The notes: generated by a model from the sequence alone, not told the origin. DNA of 64,000 nucleotides from Pseudomonadota bacterium (GCA_020161655.1 JAIUPC010000024.1:306404-370403), one strand, 5' to 3'; positions 35,123 to 45,696 are shown, numbered from the stretch's first letter. Program-made: numbers and translations.

Positions 35123-35896
35123 ATGACAGAAGTGCAGGCGGCGGCTGACACGCTGCCGGAGGTCGGCACGGTTTCCGTTTCCGACATCCCGGCGGTATTG
35201 GCCGCGGGCTGGCGCGATTTCCTGCGCGCACCGGCCTATGGATTGTTCTTCAGCGCGATCTACGTGCTGGGCGGGATTCTCATGTATCTGGTCTTTGCCG
35301 CGGCGGGCGAGGAATGGTGGCTGATGCCGGTGATCGTCGGCTTCCCGATCCTCGCGCCCTTCGCGGCGGTCGGGCTTTACGAGGTCAGCCGCCGGCTGGA
35401 GCGGGGGGTGCCGCTCGACTGGTCGGGCGTGCTCGGCGTCGTTTTCGCGCAGAAGGACCGGCAGATCCCCTCGATGGCGATGGTCGTGCTTCTCATGTTC
35501 ATGTTCTGGGTCTTCGTCGCCCATACGATCTTCGCGCTTTTCATGGGGCTGTCGGCGCTGACCAATGTCACCTCCTCGCCTGCGGTCCTGCTGGAAGGCA
35601 ACGGCCCGGTGATGCTGCTGGTCGGCACCTTGATCGGTGCGGGTTTTGCCGCCGTGCTCTTTTCGGTCACGGTCGCCGGCCTGCCGCTGCTTCTCGACCG
35701 TGAGGTCGATTTCGTGACGGCGATGATCCTGAGCGTGCGCGCGGTGATCGAGAACCTGGGGCCGATGATCCTTTGGGGCCTGGTCATCGCGGCGCTGCTG
35801 TTTCTTGCGATGCTGCCGATGTTCCTCGGCCTCTTCATCGTGCTGCCGGTCCTTGGCCATGCCACCTGGCACATGTACCGCAAGTTGCTGGTGTGA
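35123..35896 (+). CDS. DUF2189 integral membrane protein
   Basis: A 257-residue protein with about six transmembrane helices and a cytoplasmic N-terminus (SDIPAVLAAGWRDFLRAPAYGLFF). The family is widespread in alphaproteobacteria and has no established role. GAGGAGG precedes the ATG. A bidirectional terminator follows the gene. Confidence 0.88.
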   Translation: MTEVQAAADTLPEVGTVSVSDIPAVLAAGWRDFLRAPAYGLFFSAIYVLGGILMYLVFAAAGEEWWLMPVIVGFPILAPFAAVGLYEVSRRLERGVPLDWSGVLGVVFAQKDRQIPSMAMVVLLMFMFWVFVAHTIFALFMGLSALTNVTSSPAVLLEGNGPVMLLVGTLIGAGFAAVLFSVTVAGLPLLLDREVDFVTAMILSVRAVIENLGPMILWGLVIAALLFLAMLPMFLGLFIVLPVLGHATWHMYRKLLV

Positions 35897-35908
35897 GCCG
35901 GAAACAGA

Positions 35909-35932
35909 AAGGGCACCCGCCTGGGTGCCCTT
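35909..35932. terminator. Bidirectional terminator
   Basis: A perfect 10-bp stem AAGGGCACCC (35909-35918) with GGGTGCCCTT (35923-35932), loop GCCT. On the minus strand it is followed by TTTCTGTTT, so it ends the bactofilin transcript strongly. On the plus strand only TT follows, so it ends the DUF2189 transcript more weakly. Confidence 0.85.
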
Positions 35933-35955
35933 CATCAGCCCTTTGGCCTGAAGCC

Positions 35956-36441
35956 TTACTGACCGGCAGGCGAGGCCGTGATCTGCTTCGGCGCGCTACT
36001 GCTCAGCGGGTCTTCCTGACGCTGCACCGAGCCTTCGAAATGGGCGCCGGATTCGATGGCGATGGTCTTGTGGATGATGTCGCCTTCGACGCGGGCGGTC
36101 GAGGTCAGGCGCACCTTGAGGCCGCGCACGCGACCGACCACACGGCCATTGACCACGATGTCATCCGCCACGATCTCACCACGGATCGTCGCGCTTTCGC
36201 CGACAGTCAGCATATGGGCGCGGATGTCGCCATCGATCACGCCTTCGATCTGGATATCGCCGGAGGTCTTCACATTGCCGGTGATGGTCAGATCCGACGA
36301 AAGGACCGAAGCCGCCGGTTTCGCCTTCGGCGTTGAGAGCGCGTAGTCGAAGGCTGGCTTCGCTGGTTCCGCCGGTTTCAGGTGATCGGATTCGCCACCG
36401 GTTTTCGGCCCCGGTTCGTTGATCCTGCTTTTAGAAAACAT
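35956..36441 (-). CDS. Bactofilin
   Basis: A 161-residue polymer-forming cytoskeletal protein. The central beta-helix region (residues about 45-140) shows the regular hydrophobic/Gly repeat of bactofilins (GNVKTSGDIQIEGVIDGDI, SATIRGEIVADDIVVNG, ARVEGDIIHKTIAIESG). Disordered N- and C-terminal tails flank it. The start overlaps the M23 peptidase gene by 11 bases. Bactofilin/M23 pairs set cell shape in several bacteria, so this protein probably positions the peptidase. Confidence 0.93.
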   Translation of the reverse strand: MFSKSRINEPGPKTGGESDHLKPAEPAKPAFDYALSTPKAKPAASVLSSDLTITGNVKTSGDIQIEGVIDGDIRAHMLTVGESATIRGEIVADDIVVNGRVVGRVRGLKVRLTSTARVEGDIIHKTIAIESGAHFEGSVQRQEDPLSSSAPKQITASPAGQ

Positions 36442-37750
36442 TGTTCGCCGCCTTCATGAACGTCATCGGATTGGTGGCCGCACCGTTGGTCCGCACCTCG
36501 TAGTGGAGATGAGGCCCAGTGGATCGGCCGGTATTTCCCATATCACCGATCCTGTCCCCGCGCGATACCTTTTGCCCCACGCTCACCTTGATATCGGAAA
36601 GGTGAGCGAAGCGGGTTTCGATGCCGAAATCGTGCTTGATGCGGATCAGCTTCCCGTAGCCGTTTTGCCAGCCGGCGTAAACGACAGTGCCTTCGGCGGT
36701 GGCATAGACGGGCGAACCCGTCGCGCCTGCCATGTCGATGCCTTCATGCGCGCGATTCCAGCGGCGGCCGAAGTTTGACGTGTAGCGGAACGAGGTCTTG
36801 AGCGGCATGGCCAGCGGTGTCTTTTCCACGGCAATGCGGTAAAGGTTCATGCGGTCGAGCCCTTCGAGGATCTTCCCCGCACGGGCGCTGTCGGGATCCT
36901 CACCGCCCGCGATCGGCGGAAGAAGGGGGCCGAGGGGACCACCAACGCCGGAATAGCCACGCCGCACCTGATCGAGAAGATCATCGGGGTCAAGTCCGAC
37001 CGAGTTGAACATGTTGTCGAGCGGCGCCATCGAGACGGTGACGGCCTCTTCCAACTGGGTGAAGATTTCGTCGTGCTTCTCTTCCAGAAGCTTCATCTCA
37101 TAGGCGGTTTCCTCGGCATCGGCGGTGGCCTGATCCGCGGCCTTGGCCATGGCATCGCGTTCACCCGCCGTGCGGCCAAGCGCTGCGGTGACGAAATCAA
37201 GGGTTTCAGTCATGTCTTCGACCGAGGTGCCGCCCTTGGCGAGGTTGGTGCCGGTGCCGGTCATCTGCGCCGTAAGGTCGGCGACTTCGGTCCGGGCATC
37301 GTCGCGTTCGGTCATCGTGCGGCGGAGCGTGGTCTGGATGACGCCGATGCCGGTCTCAAGCTCTTTCCGGCGCTCTTCCGAGGCGAGAAGCTTCGACTGC
37401 ATGTCCGACACCTGGCCGAGCGCGATGGCGAAGCGGTCCTGCGCGGCGGTGGCTTCCTCGGCACGCTGGTCGCGTTCGCGCGACAGCGCATCGAGACGCG
37501 ATTCATAGGTCGCGAGTTCGCGCTGCGACTGTTCGCGCGCACCGCCGGAACCGATCGAGTCCATCAGGAGGACGGCGGTGGCGACAATCGACCAGGCAAG
37601 CACAAGAGACGTGCCGGCCAGAACGATGGCCTGCGTCATGGGTCTGAGGCGGATGAAGCGCGTTTCGGTATCCGAGCGCAGGAAGAGCCGCTGTTCCGGG
37701 AGCCTGTGCTCCAATGCCGCGTGCAGACGGCTCATAAGACGTCGTGGCAA
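36431..37750 (-). CDS. M23 family peptidoglycan endopeptidase with coiled coil
   Basis: A 439-residue membrane-anchored peptidase. One N-terminal helix (AIVLAGTSLVLAWSIVATAV) is followed by a long coiled coil (residues about 70-245) and an M23 domain with all zinc ligands: AHEGIDMAG and GPHLHYEVR. It is expected to cut cross-links in the periplasm. The first start is TTG 37750 (GGGGACAG upstream); an ATG at 37735 is also possible. It overlaps bactofilin, which suggests a single transcription unit. Confidence 0.92.
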   Translation of the reverse strand: MPRRLMSRLHAALEHRLPEQRLFLRSDTETRFIRLRPMTQAIVLAGTSLVLAWSIVATAVLLMDSIGSGGAREQSQRELATYESRLDALSRERDQRAEEATAAQDRFAIALGQVSDMQSKLLASEERRKELETGIGVIQTTLRRTMTERDDARTEVADLTAQMTGTGTNLAKGGTSVEDMTETLDFVTAALGRTAGERDAMAKAADQATADAEETAYEMKLLEEKHDEIFTQLEEAVTVSMAPLDNMFNSVGLDPDDLLDQVRRGYSGVGGPLGPLLPPIAGGEDPDSARAGKILEGLDRMNLYRIAVEKTPLAMPLKTSFRYTSNFGRRWNRAHEGIDMAGATGSPVYATAEGTVVYAGWQNGYGKLIRIKHDFGIETRFAHLSDIKVSVGQKVSRGDRIGDMGNTGRSTGPHLHYEVRTNGAATNPMTFMKAANNVF

Positions 37751-37774
37751 GACTGTCCCCGTTCAGTTTCATTC

Positions 37775-37795
37775 AGTCAGAGAGGGAGACTGACT
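37775..37795. promoter_or_regulatory. Inverted repeat upstream of the M23/bactofilin unit
   Basis: AGTCAG (37775-37780) and CTGACT (37790-37795) with a 9-base purine-rich centre. It lies 25 bases upstream of the TTG start, so it could be an operator or a leader hairpin. No linked regulator is known. Confidence 0.35.
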
Positions 37796-37956
37796 TCCCC
37801 AAGAGTTCTCCCGCTTCGGGATTAGCAACGGGTTGAGGGTGTCGCAAGTTTTTTGGTCGGCCCGTGCCGGCTGACGGCGGAAGCCGGCTCATATCGGCAG
37901 ATTCCCGCCGACGGTCATGGGTCTGCCCATGAAATTTCTCAAGACTTACGTAGGGT

Positions 37957-38796
37957 TCAGCGAAAACCCGCCGTGCCCGGCGCTGCTTCGACCTCCTCCG
38001 CCAAGGGCCAGTAGAAATCCGGCGGCAGGCCGGATTCGGCGCGTTTTTCATCGTTGAAGGGCGGCTTCAACGGCCCCCGGAAGTAGCGCCGAACGAGGGC
38101 GTGGAACTCGTCCTTCGGGTCCAGCCCGTCGCGGCCGCAAAGCCAGTTGAACCACTTCACGCCGTAAGCGACATGGCCGACCTCTTCGGCATAGATCGTC
38201 TTCAGGGCGGCGATGGCATCGGCCTCCCCCGCCCTCTCGAAAATGGTGATCATGCCGGGCGTCACATCAAGCCCGCGCGCCTCAAGCACCATCGGCACGA
38301 CGGCGAGCCGGCCGAGCAGGTCTTCGGCCGTATCCTCCGCCGCCTGCCACATGAAGGCATGGGCGGGCAGGGCCCCGTAATGGCTGCCCATCGCTTCAAG
38401 ACAGTCGCAGAGTAGGTTGAAATGCTTGGATTCCTCGTCTGCCGCCTTGACCCAGTCGTCATAGAATCCGGGCGGCATCGGCACATGCGCAAAGCGGGCG
38501 ATGATGTCCCAGTGAAGATCGACCGCGTTCAGCTCGATATGGGCGAGCGCATGGAGAAGTGCGATCCGCCCCTGCGGCGATCCCGGCCTCCGGCGCGGCA
38601 CCTCGCGTGGCGGCAACAACTCGGGCCGGTCGGGGCGAGCTGGGCGCGCGGGCGGCATCGCCTGCCCCACGGGGAAGGTCCCTCCCTTTGCCCGCGCCGC
38701 CCGCCAGGCGGCGGCATGGGCGTGGGAAAGCGCGGTTTTGGCACGCCCGTCGGCGGTGGTCAGCACCTCTACCGCCCGTTCGGCAAGGCTCGTCAC
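37957..38796 (-). CDS. DUF455 ferritin-like diiron protein
   Basis: A 279-residue helical protein with a ferritin-like set of metal ligands: HALAHIELNAVDLHWD, ADEESKHFNLL (E-E-x-x-H), a Glu in MVLEARGLD, and YAEEVGHVAYG (E-E-x-x-H). Function unknown; tRNA-hydroxylating or oxidase activity is known for distant relatives. The start is GTG 38796, overlapping the bcp stop (GTGA), so the two are coupled. The C-terminal region is Pro/Glu-rich. Confidence 0.9.
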   Translation of the reverse strand: MTSLAERAVEVLTTADGRAKTALSHAHAAAWRAARAKGGTFPVGQAMPPARPARPDRPELLPPREVPRRRPGSPQGRIALLHALAHIELNAVDLHWDIIARFAHVPMPPGFYDDWVKAADEESKHFNLLCDCLEAMGSHYGALPAHAFMWQAAEDTAEDLLGRLAVVPMVLEARGLDVTPGMITIFERAGEADAIAALKTIYAEEVGHVAYGVKWFNWLCGRDGLDPKDEFHALVRRYFRGPLKPPFNDEKRAESGLPPDFYWPLAEEVEAAPGTAGFR

Positions 38797-39257
38797 AGCG
38801 CGCGCGCCGCGTCGAGCGCCTCTTCGGCATGGCCGTTCACCTTGACCTTGGGCCAGATGCGCGCGATGCGCCCGGTCCCGTCGATCAGGAAGGTCGTCCG
38901 TTCGATGCCGAGGTAGGTCTTGCCGTACATGCTCTTCTCGCCCCAGACGCCGTAACGCTCGGACGTGTCGGACCCGTCGTCGGAGGCAAGGATGATGCCA
39001 AGCCCGTGCTTGCGGCAGAACTTGTCATGCGCCGTCACGCTGTCCTTCGACATTCCGATCACGACCGTCGCGGCGGCGGCGAATTCATCCGCAAGCCGGG
39101 TGAAATCCAGCGCCTCGGTGGTGCAGCCCGGCGTGTCGTCCTTGGGGTAGAAGTAGAGCACGACCTTCTTCGGAAAGAGGCCGCGGAGCGAAACCACGCC
39201 GCCGCCGTCGCGCGGCAGGGTGAACTCGGGGGCCATATCGCCGGGTGAAAGCTTCAT
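38793..39257 (-). CDS. bcp: Thioredoxin-dependent peroxiredoxin, BCP/PrxQ type
   Basis: A 154-residue thiol peroxidase. The peroxidatic Cys lies in DDTPGCTTEALDF near residue 46. The resolving Cys five residues later (as in E. coli) is absent; a Cys in HDKFCRKHGLG near residue 82 fits the alternative resolving position of some PrxQ proteins. AAAGGA precedes the ATG 39257. Coupled to the DUF455 gene downstream and divergent from the AsmA-like gene. Confidence 0.94.
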   Translation of the reverse strand: MKLSPGDMAPEFTLPRDGGGVVSLRGLFPKKVVLYFYPKDDTPGCTTEALDFTRLADEFAAAATVVIGMSKDSVTAHDKFCRKHGLGIILASDDGSDTSERYGVWGEKSMYGKTYLGIERTTFLIDGTGRIARIWPKVKVNGHAEEALDAARAL

Positions 39258-39362
39258 CTGCGATCCTTTGCCTGTGGGAAACGCTTTATGTTTTAATCGC
39301 TGGGGCGGAAGATTAAAGGGAAGCACGGGACAAAAAGACCAAACTTCGGACGACAGAAGGCA

Positions 39363-42300
39363 ATGGGCAGCGATCAGGCGGAACATCAGGCCGAAAAACG
39401 GCCCGCGCACCGTCGCCTGCATGTCTGGGCGGCGCTGGTGACGCTCTGCCTTCTCCTTGCCGGGGGCATCCTTGTCCTTGGGCTGACCGACCGCGTGATC
39501 CCGGCGCCCGGCTGGCTGGTCGCCCGGATCGAGAGCCATGCGAACCGGGTTCTGGGCGGGCAGGGCCGCGCAACGGTCGGCGGGGTCGAGATTTACGTCG
39601 ATGACCGGTTCGTCCCCCATGCCCGGATGCGCGACGTGGAGCTTTTCGCCTCGACCGGCATCCGCGTCGCGCGGCTGCCCGGCATCCAGAGCACGCTGGA
39701 CGGAAGGGCGCTTCTCAGCGGGAAGTTCCAGCCGCGCAGCCTGTCGATCTCGGGGGCGGAGGTGGCGCTGAGCCGCAAGGCGGACGGAACGCTCGACTTT
39801 GCCCTTGGCGAACGGGACGAAGCGGTCCCGGCAGAGACCCGGGCCCTGGACCCCGTCGCGGCGCTTGATGCGTTTGACCGGGTCTTCACCCTGCCGGTCT
39901 TGCGCGACATCGAGACGATCGAGATCTCCGACCTTTCGATCCGCTTCGACGACGAGCGTTCCGGCAAACTGTGGCGCGCTGACCAAGGCTGGCTCAAGAT
40001 GAACCAGACCGCAGAGAGCATCACCATCAGTCTGGCAATTTCCGCAACCTCGGGCGGCGCGCCGATGCGGGCGGCGCTGAGCCTGATTTCGGCGAAGGAT
40101 ACACCGGCGGCGACCTTGTCGGTCGATGTTCGCGATGTCGCCTCGCGCGATCTTGCCAGCCAGTCGCCGGCCCTGGCCTGGCTTTCGGCGCTTGATGCGC
40201 CGATCTCCGGCGCAATCTGGTCCTCGGTCGATGCCGGGGGCCAGATCCAGCCGATGAACGCCACGCTGAACATCGGCAAGGGCGCGCTTCAGCCGACAGA
40301 GACGACGAAGCCCGTCCGCTTCGACAACGCGACCCTTGCCATGACCTACGATCCCGCCCGGCAATCCGTCACCTTCCGCGACATCGCGGTTGACGGTCCC
40401 GCGCTCAGGCTGCGCGCCAGTGCCAGGGCCTGGCTCAAGGACATCGAGGCATTCGTGCCGAACACGCTGGTCGGACAGGTCGCGATCAACGAATTGCAGG
40501 CAGATCCCGAAGGGCTTTTCGAGAATCCGGTCGTCCTGTCGCAAGGCGCCCTCGACCTCAAGCTGACGCTGTCGCCGTTCCGGGTGCAGGTCGGCCAACT
40601 GGTGCTGATGGACGGCGCGCGGCGGGTCAGCGCCAAAGGAGATTTCCGGGCCGAGAGCAAGGGCTGGGCAAGCGCGCTCGACGTCACGGTGGATGCCATC
40701 GAAAGCCAGCGCCTCCTGGCGCTCTGGCCCGTTGCCATGGTGCCGAAAACCCGCGAATGGCTCAGGCAGAACGTGGCCACGAGCGAGATATTCAATGTCT
40801 CCGGGGGCTTGCGCGTCACCCCCGGCGCCGAGCCGCAGTTTTCGCTCGGCTATGAATTCCGCGCGACCGAGGTGACGGTCATCAAGACGCTGCCACCGGT
40901 TCAGGACGGGGCAGGCTATGCCACGATCACTGGCAACACCTATACGCTCGTCGTAGATGATGGCTACGTGCGGGCGCCGGATGGCGGGCGGATCAACGTC
41001 GCCGGCACCGTCCTTCGCATTCCCGATCTTCGCGTGGTTCCTGCTTCGGCCGAAGTGACGCTGCGCACCAAAAGCTCGATCACCGCAGCGTTGAGCCTTC
41101 TGGACGAGCCGCCGTTCGAATTCATGAAGAAGGCCGGCCAGCGGATCGACATCGCCGAAGGCCAGGCCGTGCTGGAAACCAAGCTGAAACTGGCGCTGAA
41201 GAAGAAGATCCTGCCCACAGACGTGAGCTATGACGTCGAAGGGTTGCTACTCGGCGTGCAGTCGGACCGGATCGTGCCGGCCAAGGTCATCGCTGCCGAC
41301 ATGCTCGACGTCACCGCAGACCGGAGCGGCCTTTCGATCAGCGGGTCGGGGACATTCGACGGTATCCCCGCCGATGTCCGATGGCGGCAGGATTTCGGGC
41401 CTGAGGCGCGCGGCAAGAGCAGCGTGGAAGGCACGGTCGAACTCTCGCCCGAGACGCTGAAGCGGATGGCGGTCGCCCTTCCCGAAGGGGCTGTCGCCGG
41501 CAAGGGGCGGGGGCAGATCAAGCTCGATCTCGTAAAGGGGGCGCGAACCGCCTTCAACCTCACCTCCGATCTTGCCGGGCTGACGCTTTCCATCCCTGAA
41601 GTCGGCTGGACCAAGCCGGCGAGGCAGAAGGGCAATCTGTCGATATCCGGCACGTTCGGCTTGCCGGCGACGATCGACCGGCTGGAGATTTCCGGCGCAG
41701 GGCTTTCGGCAGCGGGAAAGGTCGTGCTGAACAAGGACGGTTCGCTGAATGCGGCGGCCTTCGACAAGGCGAGCCTGGATGACTGGTTCCGGGGCGGGAT
41801 TGCGCTGACAGGGCGCGGCAAGGGGCGCAATGTCGGGGTGGAGGTCACCGGCGGCACCGCCGACATCCGCTCCGCGTCATTCGGCGAAGGGCGCGGCGGT
41901 GGCGACACGCCGATCACGGTGGCGCTTGATACGCTCAGGATTTCCTCCGGCATCGCACTGACCGGTTTTCGCGGCGCCTTCGGCACCGGGGGCGGGTTCT
42001 CGGGGCGGTTTGCCGCGCGGGTCAACGGTGAGGCCGAGGTCAACGGCACGGTGGAGCCGGTGAACGGCCGCGCAGCCTTCCGGGTGACCTCCGACGATGC
42101 CGGGCGGGCGCTGCGCGCGTCGGGCCTTTACCGTCAGGGCAGCGGCGGCACCCTGTCCTTGCGGCTTGATCCGGCGACGGCGGCCGGCACCTATAACGGC
42201 AAGCTCAGGATGCGGAATTTCCGGGTGACGGATGCGCCGTCGCTCGCAGCGCTTCTGGATGCGGTTTCCATCGTTGGTCTTCTCGCGCAGCTGAACGGGC

Positions 42301-42644
42301 CTGGGATCTTCTTTTCGGACGCATCGGGCGAGTTCTACCTGACCCCCGATGCGGTCGAGGTGCGCCGGGGTTCGGCAATCGGGCCGTCTATGGGCGTCTC
42401 GACCGCCGGGGTCTATGACTTTGCCTCAGACCGCATCGCGATGCAGGGCACCATCTCGCCCATCTACGTGCTGAACGGGATCGGACAGATCTTCTCGAAG
42501 CGGCGCGAGGGTCTCTTCGGCTTCAACTACCGCCTGAGCGGAACCTCCGAAGCGCCACAGATCAGTGTCAATCCGCTGTCCATTCTGACGCCAGGGGTGT
42601 TCCGCGACCTCTTCCGCGCAGCCCCCCCGAAACTGCCCCAGTGA
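39363..42644 (+). CDS. AsmA-like/YhdP-type DUF3971 envelope protein
   Basis: A 1093-residue protein with one N-terminal transmembrane helix (residues about 22-43, [21 protein letters not shown]) and a very long periplasmic beta-rich body. DUF3971 lies in the middle and an AsmA-like C-terminal domain ends the protein ([22 protein letters not shown], then [19 protein letters not shown]). Relatives (YhdP, TamB and AsmA) form hydrophobic grooves that move phospholipids between membranes. That role is inferred here. It is divergent from bcp and followed by queA after 10 bases. Confidence 0.9.
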   Translation: MGSDQAEHQAEKRPAHRRLHVWAALVTLCLLLAGGILVLGLTDRVIPAPGWLVARIESHANRVLGGQGRATVGGVEIYVDDRFVPHARMRDVELFASTGIRVARLPGIQSTLDGRALLSGKFQPRSLSISGAEVALSRKADGTLDFALGERDEAVPAETRALDPVAALDAFDRVFTLPVLRDIETIEISDLSIRFDDERSGKLWRADQGWLKMNQTAESITISLAISATSGGAPMRAALSLISAKDTPAATLSVDVRDVASRDLASQSPALAWLSALDAPISGAIWSSVDAGGQIQPMNATLNIGKGALQPTETTKPVRFDNATLAMTYDPARQSVTFRDIAVDGPALRLRASARAWLKDIEAFVPNTLVGQVAINELQADPEGLFENPVVLSQGALDLKLTLSPFRVQVGQLVLMDGARRVSAKGDFRAESKGWASALDVTVDAIESQRLLALWPVAMVPKTREWLRQNVATSEIFNVSGGLRVTPGAEPQFSLGYEFRATEVTVIKTLPPVQDGAGYATITGNTYTLVVDDGYVRAPDGGRINVAGTVLRIPDLRVVPASAEVTLRTKSSITAALSLLDEPPFEFMKKAGQRIDIAEGQAVLETKLKLALKKKILPTDVSYDVEGLLLGVQSDRIVPAKVIAADMLDVTADRSGLSISGSGTFDGIPADVRWRQDFGPEARGKSSVEGTVELSPETLKRMAVALPEGAVAGKGRGQIKLDLVKGARTAFNLTSDLAGLTLSIPEVGWTKPARQKGNLSISGTFGLPATIDRLEISGAGLSAAGKVVLNKDGSLNAAAFDKASLDDWFRGGIALTGRGKGRNVGVEVTGGTADIRSASFGEGRGGGDTPITVALDTLRISSGIALTGFRGAFGTGGGFSGRFAARVNGEAEVNGTVEPVNGRAAFRVTSDDAGRALRASGLYRQGSGGTLSLRLDPATAAGTYNGKLRMRNFRVTDAPSLAALLDAVSIVGLLAQLNGPGIFFSDASGEFYLTPDAVEVRRGSAIGPSMGVSTAGVYDFASDRIAMQGTISPIYVLNGIGQIFSKRREGLFGFNYRLSGTSEAPQISVNPLSILTPGVFRDLFRAAPPKLPQ

Positions 42645-42654
42645 AGACGCGCCC

Positions 42655-43719
42655 ATGAACCTCAGCGATTTCGATTTCAACCTGCCGGAGGGGCTGATCG
42701 CCACCCGGCCCGCCCGCCCGCGCAGCGCCGCGCGGCTTCTCCTGGCCGAGGGCGACAGGATCAGCGACCTGCATGTCCGCGACCTTGTCGGGCTTCTCGG
42801 GCCGGGCGACCGTCTCGTCCTCAACAACACCCGCGTCATCCCGGCGCGGCTGCGCGGCCAGCGCCGCCGCAAGACGCCCGAGGGCGAGGCGGTGGCGAAG
42901 ATAGAGGTGACGCTGACCGAACCCTTGCCGGGCGGCCGCTGGGCGGCGCTGGCAAAGCCCTTGCGGAAGCTGAAGGAGGGCGAGGAGATCAGCTTTGCCG
43001 GCGGGCTGACCGCGCGGGTGGACCGCATCGCCGAGGGGCAGGCGGAGCTTGTCTTCAACCTGACCGGGCCGGAGTTCGATGACGCGCTCGCCGTGGCGGG
43101 CGAGATGCCCTTGCCGCCCTATATCGCCGCCCTTCGCGCGCCGGACGCGCAGGACCGCGACGATTATCAGACGGTCTTCGCCCGCCATGCCGGTGCGGTC
43201 GCCGCGCCGACCGCCTCGCTGCATTTCGATGCCGATCTGCTGGCCGCTTTGCGCGCGCGGGGAGTCGCGTTTACCGAAGTGACGCTCCACGTCGGCGCGG
43301 GCACCTTCCTGCCGGTGAAGGTGGAGGATGTGACCACGCACCGAATGCATGCCGAATGGGGCGAGGTGACAGAGGGCGCCGCCGCCGAGATCAACGCAAC
43401 GAAGGCGGCGGGCGGGCGGGTCATTCCGGTCGGCACCACGGCGCTGAGGCTGATCGAAAGTGCGGCGGCAGGTGGCGCGGTGAAGCCATGGCGGGGGCCA
43501 ACCGACATCTTCATCTATCCCGGCTACCGCTTCCGCGTCACCGACGGCCTCATGACCAATTTCCACCTGCCGAAATCGACACTTCTGATGCTGGTTTCGG
43601 CGCTGATGGGGCAGGAGAGCATCCGCGGCATCTATCGCCATGCCGTCGAGTCAGGCTATCGCTTCTTCTCATACGGCGATGCGTCGCTGCTGCTGCCGGG
43701 TGGCAAAGGGGAAACGTGA
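42655..43719 (+). CDS. queA: S-adenosylmethionine:tRNA ribosyltransferase-isomerase
   Basis: QueA (354 aa) builds epoxyqueuosine on tRNA. The conserved N-terminus ([18 protein letters not shown]), [25 protein letters not shown] and the C-terminal [29 protein letters not shown] are all present. It starts 10 bases after the AsmA-like gene. No other queuosine gene is in the window. Confidence 0.96.
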   Translation: MNLSDFDFNLPEGLIATRPARPRSAARLLLAEGDRISDLHVRDLVGLLGPGDRLVLNNTRVIPARLRGQRRRKTPEGEAVAKIEVTLTEPLPGGRWAALAKPLRKLKEGEEISFAGGLTARVDRIAEGQAELVFNLTGPEFDDALAVAGEMPLPPYIAALRAPDAQDRDDYQTVFARHAGAVAAPTASLHFDADLLAALRARGVAFTEVTLHVGAGTFLPVKVEDVTTHRMHAEWGEVTEGAAAEINATKAAGGRVIPVGTTALRLIESAAAGGAVKPWRGPTDIFIYPGYRFRVTDGLMTNFHLPKSTLLMLVSALMGQESIRGIYRHAVESGYRFFSYGDASLLLPGGKGET

Positions 43720-43803
43720 CGCGATGAGCCTCCGCCCTGTCGCTGCCGGTAAACAAGAAAGCCCGGGCCTGGTCATAAATCCGGGGGCAACCAGAGGTTC
43801 TTC

Positions 43804-45066
43804 ATGCTGACTGTCCTGCGCAATTCCTGGCCTCTCCTCCTTGGGGTGATGCTCCTCCTGCTGGGCAACGGCATCCAGGGCACGCTTCTTGGTATCCGCG
43901 GCAAGATCGAGGGCTTTTCGGCGGTCGAGATGTCCTATGTCATGTCGGCCTATTACGCGGGCTTCCTCGTCGGGTCGCGCTTCACGCCCGACATGATCCG
44001 CTCTGTCGGCCATGTCAGGGTCTTCGCGGCGCTCGGATCGCTCATCTCGGCCGCGCTCATCGTCTATCCTGTGGCGCCGGACTGGATCGTCTGGTCGGTG
44101 CTGCGCATCCTCATCGGCTTTTCCTTCGCCGGGGTCTACATCACCGCCGAAAGCTGGCTCAACGCCTCATCGACGAACGAGACGCGGGGGCAGGCGCTTT
44201 CGGCCTATATGATCATGCAGATGCTTGGCATCATCGCCGCGCAGGGCGTCGTCAACTTCCGCGATCCGGGCGGCTTTGACCTTTTCGCAATCTCCTCGAT
44301 CCTCGTCTCCATCGCGTTCACGCCGATCCTTCTTGCGGCAACGCCCGCGCCGGCATTCGACCGGATCGCGCCCCTGCCGATCAGCCGGCTCTTCCGCACC
44401 TCGCCGCTTGGCTGCGTCGGCATCTTTGTCGTCGGCGGCATCTTTTCGGCCCAGTTCGGCATGGCGGCGGTCTGGGGATCGGAGGTCGGGCTGTCGGTGC
44501 GCAACATCTCGATCTTCATCGCCTCGATCTATTTCGGCGGCCTCGTCCTGCAATATCCGATCGGCTGGCTGTCGGACCGCTACGACCGGCGCACGATCAT
44601 CCTGGCGCTGGCCGCCGCCGGTACTCTGACGATGATCCTTGCCACCGTGCTGCCGTGGACGCTGCCGGTCCTCACCCTCATCGGCTTTCTGTCGGGCGGT
44701 ATCACCAACCCGGTCTATTCGCTTCTCGTGGCTTACGTGAACGATTACCTCGACGGCAGCGAGATGGCCGGCGCCTCGGCGGGCCTGATGTTCATCAACG
44801 GGCTGGGCGCCATCGGCGGGCCGCTCATCACCGGCTGGTTCATGCACCAGTTCGGGCCGACCGGCTATTTCGTCTTCATGCTGGTGCTCTTCGCCTTCCT
44901 GACGCTTTACACATCCTTCAGGATGACACGCCGCCGCGCCCAGGCGCTTTTCCGGGGCCGGTTCCGGCCGCTGTCGCCCACCGCCTCGGCCGTCGCCGTC
45001 GAAGCCGCGATCGAGACCCGGGTGGAGGATCTGCCACCAGACCCCGGCGCCGTCGAAGCGCCGTAA
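43804..45066 (+). CDS. MFS transporter (YcaD-like)
   Basis: A 420-residue carrier with 12 predicted helices. The cytoplasmic loop motif GWLSDRYDRRTI lies between the seventh and eighth helices, and FSFAGVYITAESWLNASSTNETRG after helix 4 is typical of the YcaD-like group. The C-terminal tail is hydrophilic. Substrate unknown. AGAGG lies before the ATG. Confidence 0.9.
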   Translation: MLTVLRNSWPLLLGVMLLLLGNGIQGTLLGIRGKIEGFSAVEMSYVMSAYYAGFLVGSRFTPDMIRSVGHVRVFAALGSLISAALIVYPVAPDWIVWSVLRILIGFSFAGVYITAESWLNASSTNETRGQALSAYMIMQMLGIIAAQGVVNFRDPGGFDLFAISSILVSIAFTPILLAATPAPAFDRIAPLPISRLFRTSPLGCVGIFVVGGIFSAQFGMAAVWGSEVGLSVRNISIFIASIYFGGLVLQYPIGWLSDRYDRRTIILALAAAGTLTMILATVLPWTLPVLTLIGFLSGGITNPVYSLLVAYVNDYLDGSEMAGASAGLMFINGLGAIGGPLITGWFMHQFGPTGYFVFMLVLFAFLTLYTSFRMTRRRAQALFRGRFRPLSPTASAVAVEAAIETRVEDLPPDPGAVEAP

Positions 45067-45117
45067 GAGGCTGGCCTTTCCCGCCGTTTGCTGCCACCTT
45101 GCGACAGGGAGGCTGCC

Positions 45118-45696
45118 ATGTCCGTTACCGATAACATCCTTGAGTTCTGGCTGCACGATGTCGGCCCGAAGGGCTGGTATGCGGTCGACCAAGACGTCGA
45201 CGCCGAGATTGCCGCGCGCTACGCCGGGGAATGGGAGGCGGCGCGGCGGGGCGAACGCGACGTCTGGTGCAACGGGCCGCGCGGGACGCTGGCCTATCTG
45301 ATCCTGACCGACCAGTTTCCGCGCAACATGTTCCGTGGCGATCCGCGCGCCTTCGCGACCGACGACCGGGCGCGTCATGCCGCCGGGATCGCCATCGAAA
45401 AGGGATGGGACCTGAAGATCGCCGAACCGGAGCGGCAGTTCTTCTACCTTCCCTTCATGCATTCCGAAGACGCGGCCGATCAGGACCGCTGCTGCACCTT
45501 TTTCGCCGAGCGCATGCCGGAAACCGGAAAGGACAACGTTCTTCATGCCCATGCCCACCGGGAGGTAATCGAGAATTTCGGCCGGTTCCCCTACCGTAAC
45601 GAGGCCCTTGGCCGCGACATTACGCCCGAGGAGGCGAAGTTCATTTCCGAGGGCGGATATGGTGCGGCGGTGCGCGCCGTGAAGGCCCGGCAATGA
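45118..45696 (+). CDS. DUF924 family protein
   Basis: A 192-residue helical protein of unknown function. Family features: ILEFWLHD at the N-terminus, LILTDQFPRNMFRGDPRAFA and a central FFYLPFMHSEDAADQD, which resemble a TPR-like fold. GGGAGG lies upstream of ATG 45118. It sits 21 bases from the MFS stop-side interval and 99 bases before lpd. Confidence 0.9.
   Translation: MSVTDNILEFWLHDVGPKGWYAVDQDVDAEIAARYAGEWEAARRGERDVWCNGPRGTLAYLILTDQFPRNMFRGDPRAFATDDRARHAAGIAIEKGWDLKIAEPERQFFYLPFMHSEDAADQDRCCTFFAERMPETGKDNVLHAHAHREVIENFGRFPYRNEALGRDITPEEAKFISEGGYGAAVRAVKARQ

Noticed and set aside
39258-40598. Minus-strand extension upstream of bcp covering the AsmA-like gene
   Set aside because: The real bcp start is at 39257 with a good ribosome site; the extension has no family match.
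44167-45693. 508-codon minus-strand frame opposite MFS and DUF924 genes
   Set aside because: Spans two certain genes on the other strand and has no recognisable protein content.
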